Of a stretch of DNA of 9,026 nucleotides, positions 1 through 6,070 are shown in pieces; the stretch's first letter is position 1, and the number at the start of each line of letters is the position of its first letter. The stretch spans positions 1 through 9,026 of the forward strand of contig NZ_SMMH01000064.1 in NCBI RefSeq assembly GCF_004634215.1, given 5' to 3'. The stretch comes from Deinococcus fonticola (lineage in GTDB: Bacteria > Deinococcota > Deinococci > Deinococcales > Deinococcaceae). Both the position numbers and the translations under genes were made by a program. The notes beneath the pieces are model-generated. The model was not told where the DNA came from and did not search any database. It was given only the letters and a program-made list of their open reading frames with translations.

Positions 1-33
1 GAACTGAGGAAGGGGCGGACATTCTGGTAGAGT

Positions 34-97
34 CGGGGTACGTCCCCGAGGAGCATTTTTGTCGTCACAAACAGAAATTATCCCCTATCGGGGACGT
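34..97. repeat. Hairpins downstream of the coupling-protein gene
   Basis: Two small hairpins, CGGGG-TACGT-CCCCG (34-48) and TCCCC-TATC-GGGGA (81-94), share sequence so that ACGTCCCCGA (40-49) is also perfectly inverted at 88-97. The second lies 20 bases past the coupling-protein stop and could be a weak leftward terminator, but only ATAATTTCTG follows it on that strand. Confidence 0.45.
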
Positions 98-99
98 CT

Positions 100-125
100 T
101 CTCATAAAATTTGTCAGGCCGTCAG
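100..125 (+). repeat. Left copy of a 26-bp repeat (inverted at 8900-8925)
   Basis: Matches the reverse complement of 8900-8925 at 25 of 26 bases, sharing the core TTTGTCAGGCCGTCAG. It covers the last codons and stop of the coupling-protein gene plus the bases just beyond. Inside it GTCAG is repeated 8 bp apart. Confidence 0.75.
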
Positions 126-2009
126 CATCAGTTGCTCAAGGGTTTTAGGGTCAACCCGTCCGGTTGATACAACAGGGGCCGGAATGGGGTCTTGGGGGAG
201 AGCTGGTGGTCGGGGCGCTCCAACCTCGTTCACTTTTTCCTTCTCCTCCTCTGGCATTGCAGTGGATGGAGCTGCTTGGGCTGCTTGAGTGACTGCTCTA
301 ACCGTCTGCTCGTTATTGGCGTTTGCCATTGTTTTAGCGATTTCTGCGGCGGCTGGTGCAACTGGCGCAGGTGGTGCGGCTTCACTCGTTGCTGCGTTTT
401 CAGGTGACTCAACGCTCTCCTCGACAACGGCGGGCCGCAATTTTTTCATCACAGGTTTAGGCATCTTGAGATTCTTGGCTTCCTCGTAAGCCTTGAATCT
501 CCAGGGTTCTAATCGGTGGGCCAAGATGGGTGCAAGGTTGTTGCACAGAATGATGCTTTGACCAACGGGAAGCATGGCGAACTGGGACGCTGTAATCAGG
601 TCGCGTTCTTCCAAGTTCACATTGCTCTGCAACTCGTGAGCATGTTCGTCCTTACTAATACCCTTACTTTCCACCATGTAAACGCCACAAGATGCAGCGA
701 CAAATGCACCTGTACCAGAAACGTCGTTACGTGAACGGTCAACGGCTGGTAGGAAAACTTTTGTATGTACGTTCTCCATGATCGCAGTCTGGCCCGCTTC
801 GCCCCAACCTTCAGCAATTTGAGCAATAGATTGAACATAGATGCACATATAAATGTCGCGTCCGGCAACCGTCGCCGCGTACTCAGTCAGCAGATTAGGT
901 TTAGCACGGAACGCCTCGTCGAAGATCGCCAAAATCTTCTGACCTTTCATACCTGGGTGCAAGTCGTATGTTCGCATAATGGAACGGAAAATGGCGTCAA
1001 TAACCAGATTAAAAAGTTCAATGTTCAGGCCCAACTCTGACTCGCGGAATACCAGATAAAGTGTCGTCGGTCTGGCTACAAGGTCAATGGCGGTAAAGTC
1101 ACTTCCTCCGGTCATGTATTTAATACCGGGAGTAGTTAGTCTGCTGGCCGTTGTTTTGAGGTTCTGGTAAGAGTTGTTCAAGAATCTGTCGCCTGCTGCT
1201 TCTTCCCAGTCCATCCGGTTAGGGTCTTTACCCAAGAACGAATTGAGCCATTTTGTTACTTGCTCGTCTTTGAGCTTCTGCAAAGCCAGTGACATACCAC
1301 GTACCCCGTCGGGGTGGTAGAGCATACGGTCAAGGAAAGGGGTTACTGGTTCATTCTGAATCTTGGCTGCCCGGATAATTGCGGCTAATGCGGTAGCTGC
1401 ACGCAGAGGGAAAATAGCGTTAGCGCCCGATGCTTCGGGGTTCATAAACGTAAGTGCGGCACTAAGAATCTGTTCGTCTGTTTCCAACTCAGCGAACGGG
1501 TCAAACTGATGAGTCGTTTCGCCGCTCGACGGGTTAATGATAAATACGTCCTGCCCTAAAACGTCCCGCCGATAGCCTGCGGTTTGCGCTGCAATTTCAC
1601 CTTTAATATCAACAACGATTGCTGAACCTGTCCAGTTGTAAAGATTGCTGGCAATGCTCAAACCTTTACCGCTGCGGCTCGGGCCAACCCACATGAAATG
1701 TCCAATTTCTTTTTTCTGAGATAGACCTGGTTTGACGACAAGTGGTTGCTTGTAAGCGAGTCCGACAAGTACACCATCACCGTCAAACTGTCCCTTTGTC
1801 ATGTCCGACAATTCTGCGGGCGTAGCGAAGTGGGCATTGTGCTTCACTTGCGGCCTAGAGTCCTTGAGTGCATATACCAGACCCGTACCGATTGCCAGAA
1901 AACCGAACCCCAAAATTCCCTGGCCAATCATAAAAAAAAGCACAGTGAAGCACACTACGCAAAGAGCCAAAAACCACCGCAACATGAACAGGGGATAGTT
2001 GACAATCAT
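114..2009 (-). CDS. VirD4/TraG-family type IV coupling protein (conjugative transfer ATPase)
   Basis: The 631-aa product is a membrane-anchored hexameric ATPase of the kind that links a relaxase-DNA complex to a type IV secretion channel. Two hydrophobic segments lie at about residues 8-28 and 30-47. The Walker A motif GPSRSGKG is at 109-116, followed by the family signature SAIVVDIKGE (129-138) and a YRRDVLGQDVFIINP-like stretch. Walker B, KILAIFDEA, is at about 358-366, and the conserved YVQSIAQI follows at about 391. Residues from about 520 onward are Ala/Pro/Glu-rich and look disordered, a plausible variable tail for substrate docking. The ATG has AAAGGA five bases upstream and overlaps the stop of the preceding gene as ATGA, so translation is probably coupled. 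It is the last gene of the mobilization operon. The family call is secure; which transfer channel it serves cannot be seen here. Confidence 0.95.
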   Translation of the reverse strand: MIVNYPLFMLRWFLALCVVCFTVLFFMIGQGILGFGFLAIGTGLVYALKDSRPQVKHNAHFATPAELSDMTKGQFDGDGVLVGLAYKQPLVVKPGLSQKKEIGHFMWVGPSRSGKGLSIASNLYNWTGSAIVVDIKGEIAAQTAGYRRDVLGQDVFIINPSSGETTHQFDPFAELETDEQILSAALTFMNPEASGANAIFPLRAATALAAIIRAAKIQNEPVTPFLDRMLYHPDGVRGMSLALQKLKDEQVTKWLNSFLGKDPNRMDWEEAAGDRFLNNSYQNLKTTASRLTTPGIKYMTGGSDFTAIDLVARPTTLYLVFRESELGLNIELFNLVIDAIFRSIMRTYDLHPGMKGQKILAIFDEAFRAKPNLLTEYAATVAGRDIYMCIYVQSIAQIAEGWGEAGQTAIMENVHTKVFLPAVDRSRNDVSGTGAFVAASCGVYMVESKGISKDEHAHELQSNVNLEERDLITASQFAMLPVGQSIILCNNLAPILAHRLEPWRFKAYEEAKNLKMPKPVMKKLRPAVVEESVESPENAATSEAAPPAPVAPAAAEIAKTMANANNEQTVRAVTQAAQAAPSTAMPEEEKEKVNEVGAPRPPALPQDPIPAPVVSTGRVDPKTLEQLMLTA

Positions 2010-2431
2010 AGAAGTCCTTTGGGGAGAGTGGGTGAAGTTTCACGGCTTTGATCAATCTTTGCCGAATTAACTCGAATGTCACGGTTCGCCATAACCTCGG
2101 GCCTCCACCACATCCCGAAAGCAGCACTGAGCATCCCGAAGAATGTGCCACCAATCAGAAATGCCTTCACGGGTAACGGTGCTGTCCAATTGAGATTGAT
2201 TTTGTTAATGCACTTGCCACCGAACAGACAATTCTTCAAAAACTCCAAACCATTGCCGTGTGCAGCAGCTTTGTTCTGCTCACTATAGATAGCCGCAGCC
2301 TGAGCAGCCGCCCGGTCGAAGTCAGGTTTAATGGAAAGGTACATAAGGAACAGAAACAGAATGAAAGTCAGTATGCCAAGCCACTTGGCAAGCACTGGCC
2401 GCATATCTACATACATCGTTTGAAAGCGCAT
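2006..2431 (-). CDS. Small two-pass membrane protein of the mobilization operon
   Basis: This 141-aa protein was not recognised as a named family. Two clear membrane segments are visible, at about 16-34 (rich in Leu/Phe/Ile) and 86-109 (ending AAFGMWW). The loop between them holds two cysteines, C68 and C74, in the context NCLFGGKC, and could form a disulphide if exported. Basic residues flank the membrane segments (R11, K17 before the first; R110 after the second), which suggests both termini are cytoplasmic. The start is well supported: AGGGAGG lies inside the end of the relaxase gene with good spacing to the ATG, and only three bases separate the two genes. Its stop overlaps the coupling-protein start by four bases. 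Position between relaxase and VirD4-like ATPase suggests a partner of the coupling protein at the membrane, but that is inference. Confidence 0.85.
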   Translation of the reverse strand: MRFQTMYVDMRPVLAKWLGILTFILFLFLMYLSIKPDFDRAAAQAAAIYSEQNKAAAHGNGLEFLKNCLFGGKCINKINLNWTAPLPVKAFLIGGTFFGMLSAAFGMWWRPEVMANRDIRVNSAKIDQSRETSPTLPKGLL

Positions 2432-2434
2432 AGC

Positions 2435-3031
2435 TTACCTCCCTAGTTGATAGTCAGTTTGTCGGCGGCGTTCGGGTTTTTCAGATTCTATCTCTGTACC
2501 TTTCCCTCCATTAGTCTGCTTCATACCTTGACTTGCTTCGTCAGGCAAGTTCACCAACTTCTGGCGCTCTTGAATCTGGCTCTGCTGAATCTTGTATTGG
2601 GTTTCAGCGGCGTCTCTCAGACTATTAAGTTGCTGCCTGTTCAGCAACTCATTGGTAGGAATAAGAACATGAACATGAGGATGGTCGGTGTGACCTTGTG
2701 CGCCTGCATGGGCAACAAGCATGTAGTTATGGATTCCCTGCGACTCTAGCGTCTGCTTAGCCCATTCTTCCGTCTGCTGTTGATTCATCTGTGTGTCGCC
2801 ACTGCTCATGATGATTCGGTACAAGTGGTCAGGTTCCTGCTCGTCAATTTTTTGCTCAAGTAGCTTCTGATCTTGACTAAAGTGATACACACCATCACGG
2901 GTATGAATCTCTCGGTCTGCTCTTTGTTGTTCATAGTCTGGACGCTGAGCAAAATACTTCAAGCTACTACCACCCGACTTCCCACTCGCCTTACTTCCTG
3001 AACTGCGACTGGCCTTTACTATGGCTGGCAT
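2435..3031 (-). CDS. Short MOBP/VirD2-like HUH relaxase
   Basis: The 198-aa product is a likely relaxase, which nicks one strand at oriT and stays bound to the 5' end. By analogy with RP4 TraI, Tyr26 in SSLKYFAQR is the probable catalytic tyrosine (motif I). The stretch HLYRIIMSSGD (69-79) matches the beta strand preceding the metal site. The sequence GHTDHPHVHVLIP (113-125) is motif III, with H119-x-H121 and H114 as metal ligands. Residues after about 140 are Gln/Lys/Glu-rich and probably helical or disordered. It is short: MOBP relaxases often carry long C-terminal primase or other domains, and here almost nothing follows the HUH core. An in-frame TAA three codons upstream excludes a longer start at that point. 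The nearest SD-like AAAGGA is about 14 bases away, so initiation may depend on coupling to the upstream gene 18 bases before it. Confidence 0.85.
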   Translation of the reverse strand: MPAIVKASRSSGSKASGKSGGSSLKYFAQRPDYEQQRADREIHTRDGVYHFSQDQKLLEQKIDEQEPDHLYRIIMSSGDTQMNQQQTEEWAKQTLESQGIHNYMLVAHAGAQGHTDHPHVHVLIPTNELLNRQQLNSLRDAAETQYKIQQSQIQERQKLVNLPDEASQGMKQTNGGKGTEIESEKPERRRQTDYQLGR

Positions 3032-3049
3032 TTTATGTTACCAATTCCT

Positions 3050-3499
3050 TTACTCTGCCTGTTGTCCAGGCTCAACCCTGAGCAAAGAGTTCTTGGTAAC
3101 TTTGGCTTTCCATCCCGTTAATCCAGCAAGACTTACGCTCATATCAGCATAGGTGTTATCCCACGCAATTTGCATGGCACTACCAACTGAATTGCTGTCC
3201 AGTCCTCCGGTTTGGGCGAGTAGAAGTTGAGTAAGCCGTCGTGATGTTCCGCCCTCCATATAAATTCGGACAAGCATCTCGATGATCTGATCAGACATGC
3301 GCGTAAGCTCCTGCTGTACCGCCATACGGATATGCGGCGCAAGAAGTTGGTCGGCTGCATGTTTCTCAGTATTCAGTGAAGCCTTTGTCAGCAAGTCACC
3401 TGCAAAGACGTAAACCGATAGTCCTCTGGATTTCGACTGCTCACTGATGAGGCTGTATACATCTTCGTCAACCGCCGTAACCAATCTTTTTTTAGCCAT
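3050..3499 (-). CDS. Ribbon-helix-helix accessory protein of the relaxosome
   Basis: The 149-aa product begins MAKKRLVTAVDEDVYSLISEQSKSRG and continues into a second helix (SVYVFAGDLLTKA). That is a short basic beta strand followed by two helices, the pattern of Arc/CopG/MobC-type ribbon-helix-helix DNA-binding proteins. The rest (about 50-149) is helical and may serve dimer or tetramer assembly and relaxase contact. A strong ribosome site, GGAGGA, sits four bases before the ATG. It is first in the operon and directly faces the oriT-like intergenic region. Three 11-bp tandem repeats (3571-3603) lie about 70-100 bases upstream of its start, so it probably binds there, representing its own operon and/or assembling the relaxosome. 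The RHH assignment rests on pattern, not on a database match. Confidence 0.75.
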   Translation of the reverse strand: MAKKRLVTAVDEDVYSLISEQSKSRGLSVYVFAGDLLTKASLNTEKHAADQLLAPHIRMAVQQELTRMSDQIIEMLVRIYMEGGTSRRLTQLLLAQTGGLDSNSVGSAMQIAWDNTYADMSVSLAGLTGWKAKVTKNSLLRVEPGQQAE

Positions 3500-3570
3500 A
3501 GTTCCTCCAAAAAATTTACCAGCCGATTCAGGTTTGGTGCCAGAATTTCCCTTTTGTTGATGAGCTTTTA

Positions 3571-3603
3571 CAAGTCATATGCAAGTCGTTTGCGAGTCGT
3601 TTT
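3571..3603. repeat. Three tandem 11-bp direct repeats, probable RHH operator
   Basis: The three units are CAAGTCATATG, CAAGTCGTTTG and CGAGTCGTTTT, head to tail with no gap. A period of 11 bp puts all copies on one face of the helix, as expected for cooperative RHH dimers. They lie between the RHH gene start and the nic site. Confidence 0.7.
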
Positions 3604-3629
3604 TACACATCAAAAGGACAGAAATCCAG

Positions 3630-3650
3630 TTTTACACCAATGGTACAAAA
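3630..3650. repeat. Inverted repeat TTTTnnACCAnTGGTnnAAAA
   Basis: A 21-bp imperfect palindrome centred on base 3640, with perfect ACCA/TGGT inner arms and TTTT/AAAA outer arms. It lies between the 11-bp repeats and the nic-like site, where oriT accessory-protein sites are usually found. Confidence 0.5.
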
Positions 3651-3661
3651 ACAAGCGCGAG

Positions 3662-3718
3662 AAAATTACGTCTAGAACGGCGTATTTTAATTTTTTGACC
3701 TAGTGCTTTATCCTGCCC
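3662..3718 (+). other. Candidate origin of transfer (oriT) with IncP-type nic
   Basis: The decamer TATCCTGCCC (3709-3718) is identical to the nic core of RP4/IncP oriT, which is cut within CCTG/CCC. By analogy the cut falls between G3715 and C3716 on the plus strand. Upstream is an AT-rich imperfect inverted repeat: AAAATTA (3662-3668) pairs with TAATTTT (3688-3694), and alternatively AAAATTACG pairs with CGTATTTT with one bulged base. The site lies in the intergenic region next to the RHH and relaxase genes, exactly where an oriT is expected. With this polarity the plus strand would leave 5' end first, moving rightward, and the mobilization genes would enter last. The nic match is seen directly; function is inferred. 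Confidence 0.7.
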
Positions 3719-4169
3719 AACTTTCCGAAAACAGCCCCAATTGGAAATCGCACACCCACACCTCCCTCTTTGACCGTATTCTATCAAGTCACCTTTCAAT
3801 TTTTTCAGTCATCCATGCACAGGCTCAGGCCCAAATGTCAAATCTAAGACTCAAATCTTCTGCTTAGGTTATCCATCGTTCCATGCCTCAGCGCTCTTGC
3901 CTCTCTGCCCTTGCCTCTCCCTCGTCACCGTCATCTGTTCCAGGTGTCCATTAGCCTCTTGTTTTCCAAGTCCGGCTTCGGCCTTCAGCGGTGACTCTCC
4001 ATTTACAGCCTCTCACTCTTTCGATACTGCGCCGCATTTGACAGCCGCCACGGAAAATCTTGAACCTGTCAGATACTTCAAATCCGATTCGGGGTCAAGT
4101 AAAAATTGGCTGTCCACTGCCCCAAAGTTTCACTGAGCCGTCTTGCCTTCTTCGATAATTCCGAAGGCC
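3719..4169. other. Non-coding, pyrimidine-rich leading-side region
   Basis: No convincing gene is seen in these 450 bases. The plus strand is visibly C/T-rich and G-poor, especially 3890-3960, with a 10-bp direct repeat CTTGCCTCTC at 3896-3905 and 3910-3919. A CCAATTGG palindrome sits at 3737-3744 and a distant 7-bp inverted pair GACAGCC/GGCTGTC at 4039-4045 and 4108-4114. It is adjacent to the proposed nic, on the side that would enter the recipient first. Confidence 0.5.
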
Positions 4170-4195
4170 AAAAAAAATGCCCTGGTTCACAGGAC
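4170..4195 (-). terminator. Intrinsic terminator of the 4218-4817 gene
   Basis: On the minus strand GTCCTG and CAGGGC form a 6-bp stem (one G-U pair) around the loop TGAAC, followed directly by an A and eight Ts. It lies 22 bases past the stop codon of the 199-aa gene. Confidence 0.8.
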
Positions 4196-4217
4196 ACCTT
4201 AAAACTGGATTGCCTAC

Positions 4218-4817
4218 TTATTGATCAGTATTTGAAAAAATTCCGGCCACACTTGACACTGGGTCGCTAGCAGTCTTGGTTTCCGTTTGAAGGTTTGGTA
4301 TGTCAACTTGCGGGGCTGCTGTCTCTGGTTGGCTTACTCGGGCAGGTGTCTTTTTGGAAGCTAGCGAGGTTTTTTGTTCTTCACTTTGAGCAGCAGTGGT
4401 GACTTGGATCGGGTCTGTCAAGTCTTTGGCTTTTGGCTTCCGTTTTGCATTGCTCTTGTTCTTTCGGAGTTCTCGGCGGTAGGCTTCGACTTGCTTTGCA
4501 ATATCCACGCTGCCGTTGAGAACATCCTCTTTGAACACCGCCAGGTTGGTTCCCTTTGCTCTTGCGCTGTCTCGGAGAACCAGATTCTTGCGGGTTCGGT
4601 GATCCCAGGCTTCAAAACGGGAATCATCAACAATCAAATGGTCAACATGCTTACGACTCGCGCTATATTCAAAAGTAGTTTCGATGGGCAAGGCGTCAAT
4701 ATCTCCGATACGCACCGCTTCTTTGAATTTGACGTGATAGCTGCGGCGGTGTCCTTCGGGCAATTCTGCAATCACTTCGCTTAGCTGTTTGAATCCCGGC
4801 TGGTCTGATTTGTTCAT
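4218..4817 (-). CDS. Unrecognised 199-aa protein, oriT-proximal
   Basis: I do not recognise this family. Residues 1-115 look folded, with a charged middle such as HLIVDDSRFEAWDHRTRKN (about 59-77) and a strongly basic stretch RRELRKNKSNAKRKPKAK (about 114-131). The remainder (about 132-199) is Thr/Ser/Ala/Gln-rich and probably disordered. The basic region and location beside the candidate oriT fit a nucleic-acid-binding accessory role, but this is only context. No good ribosome site precedes the ATG. A TAAAAC hexamer sits six bases before it, so the mRNA may be leaderless or nearly so. The gene is transcribed alone, ends in a clear intrinsic terminator, and is divergent from the 88-aa gene at 4895. 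Confidence 0.7.
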   Translation of the reverse strand: MNKSDQPGFKQLSEVIAELPEGHRRSYHVKFKEAVRIGDIDALPIETTFEYSASRKHVDHLIVDDSRFEAWDHRTRKNLVLRDSARAKGTNLAVFKEDVLNGSVDIAKQVEAYRRELRKNKSNAKRKPKAKDLTDPIQVTTAAQSEEQKTSLASKKTPARVSQPETAAPQVDIPNLQTETKTASDPVSSVAGIFSNTDQ

Positions 4818-4882
4818 AGGAAAGTTTTAACACGTTTTGGGGTTAGGGGTTCTTGTGTTCCGTTCCGAAGTGGCTGGCCTGA

Positions 4883-4888
4883 TAGAGT
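4883..4888 (+). promoter_or_regulatory. Extended -10 box TGATAGAGT, leaderless promoter candidate
   Basis: TAGAGT preceded by TGA forms a TGn-extended -10. It ends exactly six bases before the GTG of the 88-aa gene, the TANNNT-N6-start layout of leaderless genes. No clear -35 was found. Confidence 0.45.
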
Positions 4889-4894
4889 GAGGCA

Positions 4895-5161
4895 GTGCCA
4901 ATAGCTGAAAGTTCCTTTTCGTTTGACTCAGGTGATTTACTGAAAGCAGCACAGGTGGCTGTTCAAACTGGGCTGCAACCTCTTAGGATGCCGCTGATGA
5001 GAGAGCGCATTGAGATACTGATTGCTCGTGGGGATTACGCGAGTGTTCTTGACATTACCCAGAGATATGACCTGGTGATCTCTGAGATTTCGCGTGAGTC
5101 GTTGAAAGAGTTGTCACGTCAGGAGTGGAAGAAGCGCCAGGAGATTGGTTTCAATTTTTGA
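4895..5161 (+). CDS. Unrecognised 88-aa protein
   Basis: This small protein begins MPIAESSFSFDSGDLLKAAQ from a GTG codon and ends KKRQEIGFNF. It appears almost wholly helical: an amphipathic stretch at about 14-27, then MRERIEILIARGDYASVLDI (about 35-54) and a basic C-terminal helix with RQEWKKRQ. No named domain was recognised, so no function is offered. The GTG start is chosen because TAGAGT lies six bases before it and GAGG lies two bases before it, too close for normal initiation. An alternative ATG within the protein (residue 32) would discard the first helix. The gene is divergent from the 199-aa gene, sharing a 77-bp intergenic region, and is followed by the foldback at 5212. Confidence 0.6.
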   Translation: MPIAESSFSFDSGDLLKAAQVAVQTGLQPLRMPLMRERIEILIARGDYASVLDITQRYDLVISEISRESLKELSRQEWKKRQEIGFNF

Positions 5162-5211
5162 GCTGGGCATTGTGTGTGTGAATCTGGCAAGTTGCCTTGG
5201 AAGGGAGTGAA

Positions 5212-5368
5212 GAATCCACGGCGCGTTAAGCGGTTACGGAATACCGGAAGTGACGCGCATCTATCGGTTAGACTTCTGGACTTTCGGGAACTGGTTCTCG
5301 TTTGAATGTGAGCGTGTCACGTCTGCCTCTGGCAGTCCGGTATGGAGTAATCGTAGCGCCGTGGATTC
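5212..5368. repeat. 157-bp nested foldback (inverted-repeat) element
   Basis: Several inverted arms nest around one centre. GAATCCACGGCGC (5212-5224) pairs perfectly with 5356-5368 (13/13). ATACCGGA (5241-5248) pairs with 5336-5343 (8/8). GTGACGCGC (5250-5258) pairs with 5312-5320 (8/9, the odd one a potential G-U). A local hairpin CTGCC-TCT-GGCAG (5323-5335) bulges from the right arm. It lies wholly between two plus-strand genes. It may be a transcribed structured RNA, a single-strand origin-type structure, or a small non-autonomous element; no flanking target duplication was seen. Confidence 0.65.
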
Positions 5369-5419
5369 GGAACGGACTGCTTCAAATTTCACTTCCTCCT
5401 GTCTGTAAGAACATTTGCT

Positions 5420-5425
5420 TATGCT
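5420..5425 (+). promoter_or_regulatory. -10 box TATGCT, leaderless promoter candidate
   Basis: TATGCT ends exactly six bases before the ATG at 5432, the same spacing as at 4883-4895. The only purine-rich stretch, GAGGG, is one base from the ATG and so poorly placed as a ribosome site. Confidence 0.45.
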
Positions 5426-5431
5426 GAGGGT

Positions 5432-6037
5432 ATGAGCCGCCAACCTGACACCATGAACGAACAGGAACTATTGGCACAGGCTCAGGCCCGTCTCTTGAGT
5501 CGTCGGTTTGAACTTGTGCTGTTCCAGCTTTCAGGGGTAGAACATTTTTGGCCTGGTTCGCCATTTGACGGGGTAATGACTGGGGCTGTCAATTTTGACC
5601 GCGCATTGTACTTGTTGGGGTTGTTGCGTTTGCAGCCTCGACGTTTGTTTCAGGAACGCTCCCGGTTGACCTTAGAGAGACTTGAGGGTACGCGGGCAAC
5701 AAGGCTTGAGGTGAACATGGAGTCTTGGAATCGGCATTGGCTTTACGCGATTACTCTGGACGAAGTGAAGTGGCCGGAGAAAACAGGTTGGTATGTGTTG
5801 GCTGTTCAGCGCAGTAAGTGGACGGTTATGGTGGCTCAACTCCAGATCAGAGGTGTGAACCAGGGTGAGTTTGCGGTTCTGCGAGAGACAGGGCGGCAGA
5901 GGGTTTATAACTTTGATGTTCATGGGGAAGAGGTACACGGCACGGGTGATGCTTGGCAACCGTTCTTGGTACGGGGGCAAAAGCATAAGGGCGTGATGAC
6001 TTACCGCTCCGGGTTTCGAGTGAAGCGTTCAGGGTGA
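5432..6037 (+). CDS. Unrecognised 201-aa protein
   Basis: I do not recognise the family. The N-terminal 60 residues are helical (NEQELLAQAQARLLSRRFELVLFQL), with LYLLGLLRLQPRRLFQERSRLTLERL continuing as a long amphipathic and basic helix to about residue 85. From about 93 the pattern turns to beta strands with many aromatic residues (WNRHWLYAITL, WYVLAVQRSKWTVMVAQLQI), ending in a basic tail KHKGVMTYRSGFRVKRSG. No membrane segment or signal peptide is evident. The ATG at 5432 follows a TATGCT box by six bases; a second ATG at residue 8 has no better upstream signal. It runs toward the Rep-like gene, with stop codons 33 bases apart and no obvious terminator between. Coding is well supported by length and composition; function is unknown. 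Confidence 0.7.
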   Translation: MSRQPDTMNEQELLAQAQARLLSRRFELVLFQLSGVEHFWPGSPFDGVMTGAVNFDRALYLLGLLRLQPRRLFQERSRLTLERLEGTRATRLEVNMESWNRHWLYAITLDEVKWPEKTGWYVLAVQRSKWTVMVAQLQIRGVNQGEFAVLRETGRQRVYNFDVHGEEVHGTGDAWQPFLVRGQKHKGVMTYRSGFRVKRSG

Positions 6038-6070
6038 AGTCAGTTGAGTTGTACGGCGTGCCTGGACTGG

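Noticed and set aside
3500..3720. Specific promoter for the mob operon
   Set aside because: Several weak -10/-35 pairs can be drawn over the 11-bp repeats (for example TCGCAA-N17-TGTAAA), none convincing enough to annotate.
4038..4043. Perfect -35 hexamer TTGACA in the intergenic region
   Set aside because: No acceptable -10 at 16-18 bases and no gene starting downstream on that strand.
3897..4136. 79-codon plus-strand frame beside the oriT
   Set aside because: TTG start without ribosome site or TANNNT box, composition follows the local C/T-rich bias, and no protein-like pattern.
5225..5231. GTTAAGC resembling an integron attC R' box inside the foldback
   Set aside because: Matches the loose consensus by chance level; no paired complementary box at the right place and no integrase.
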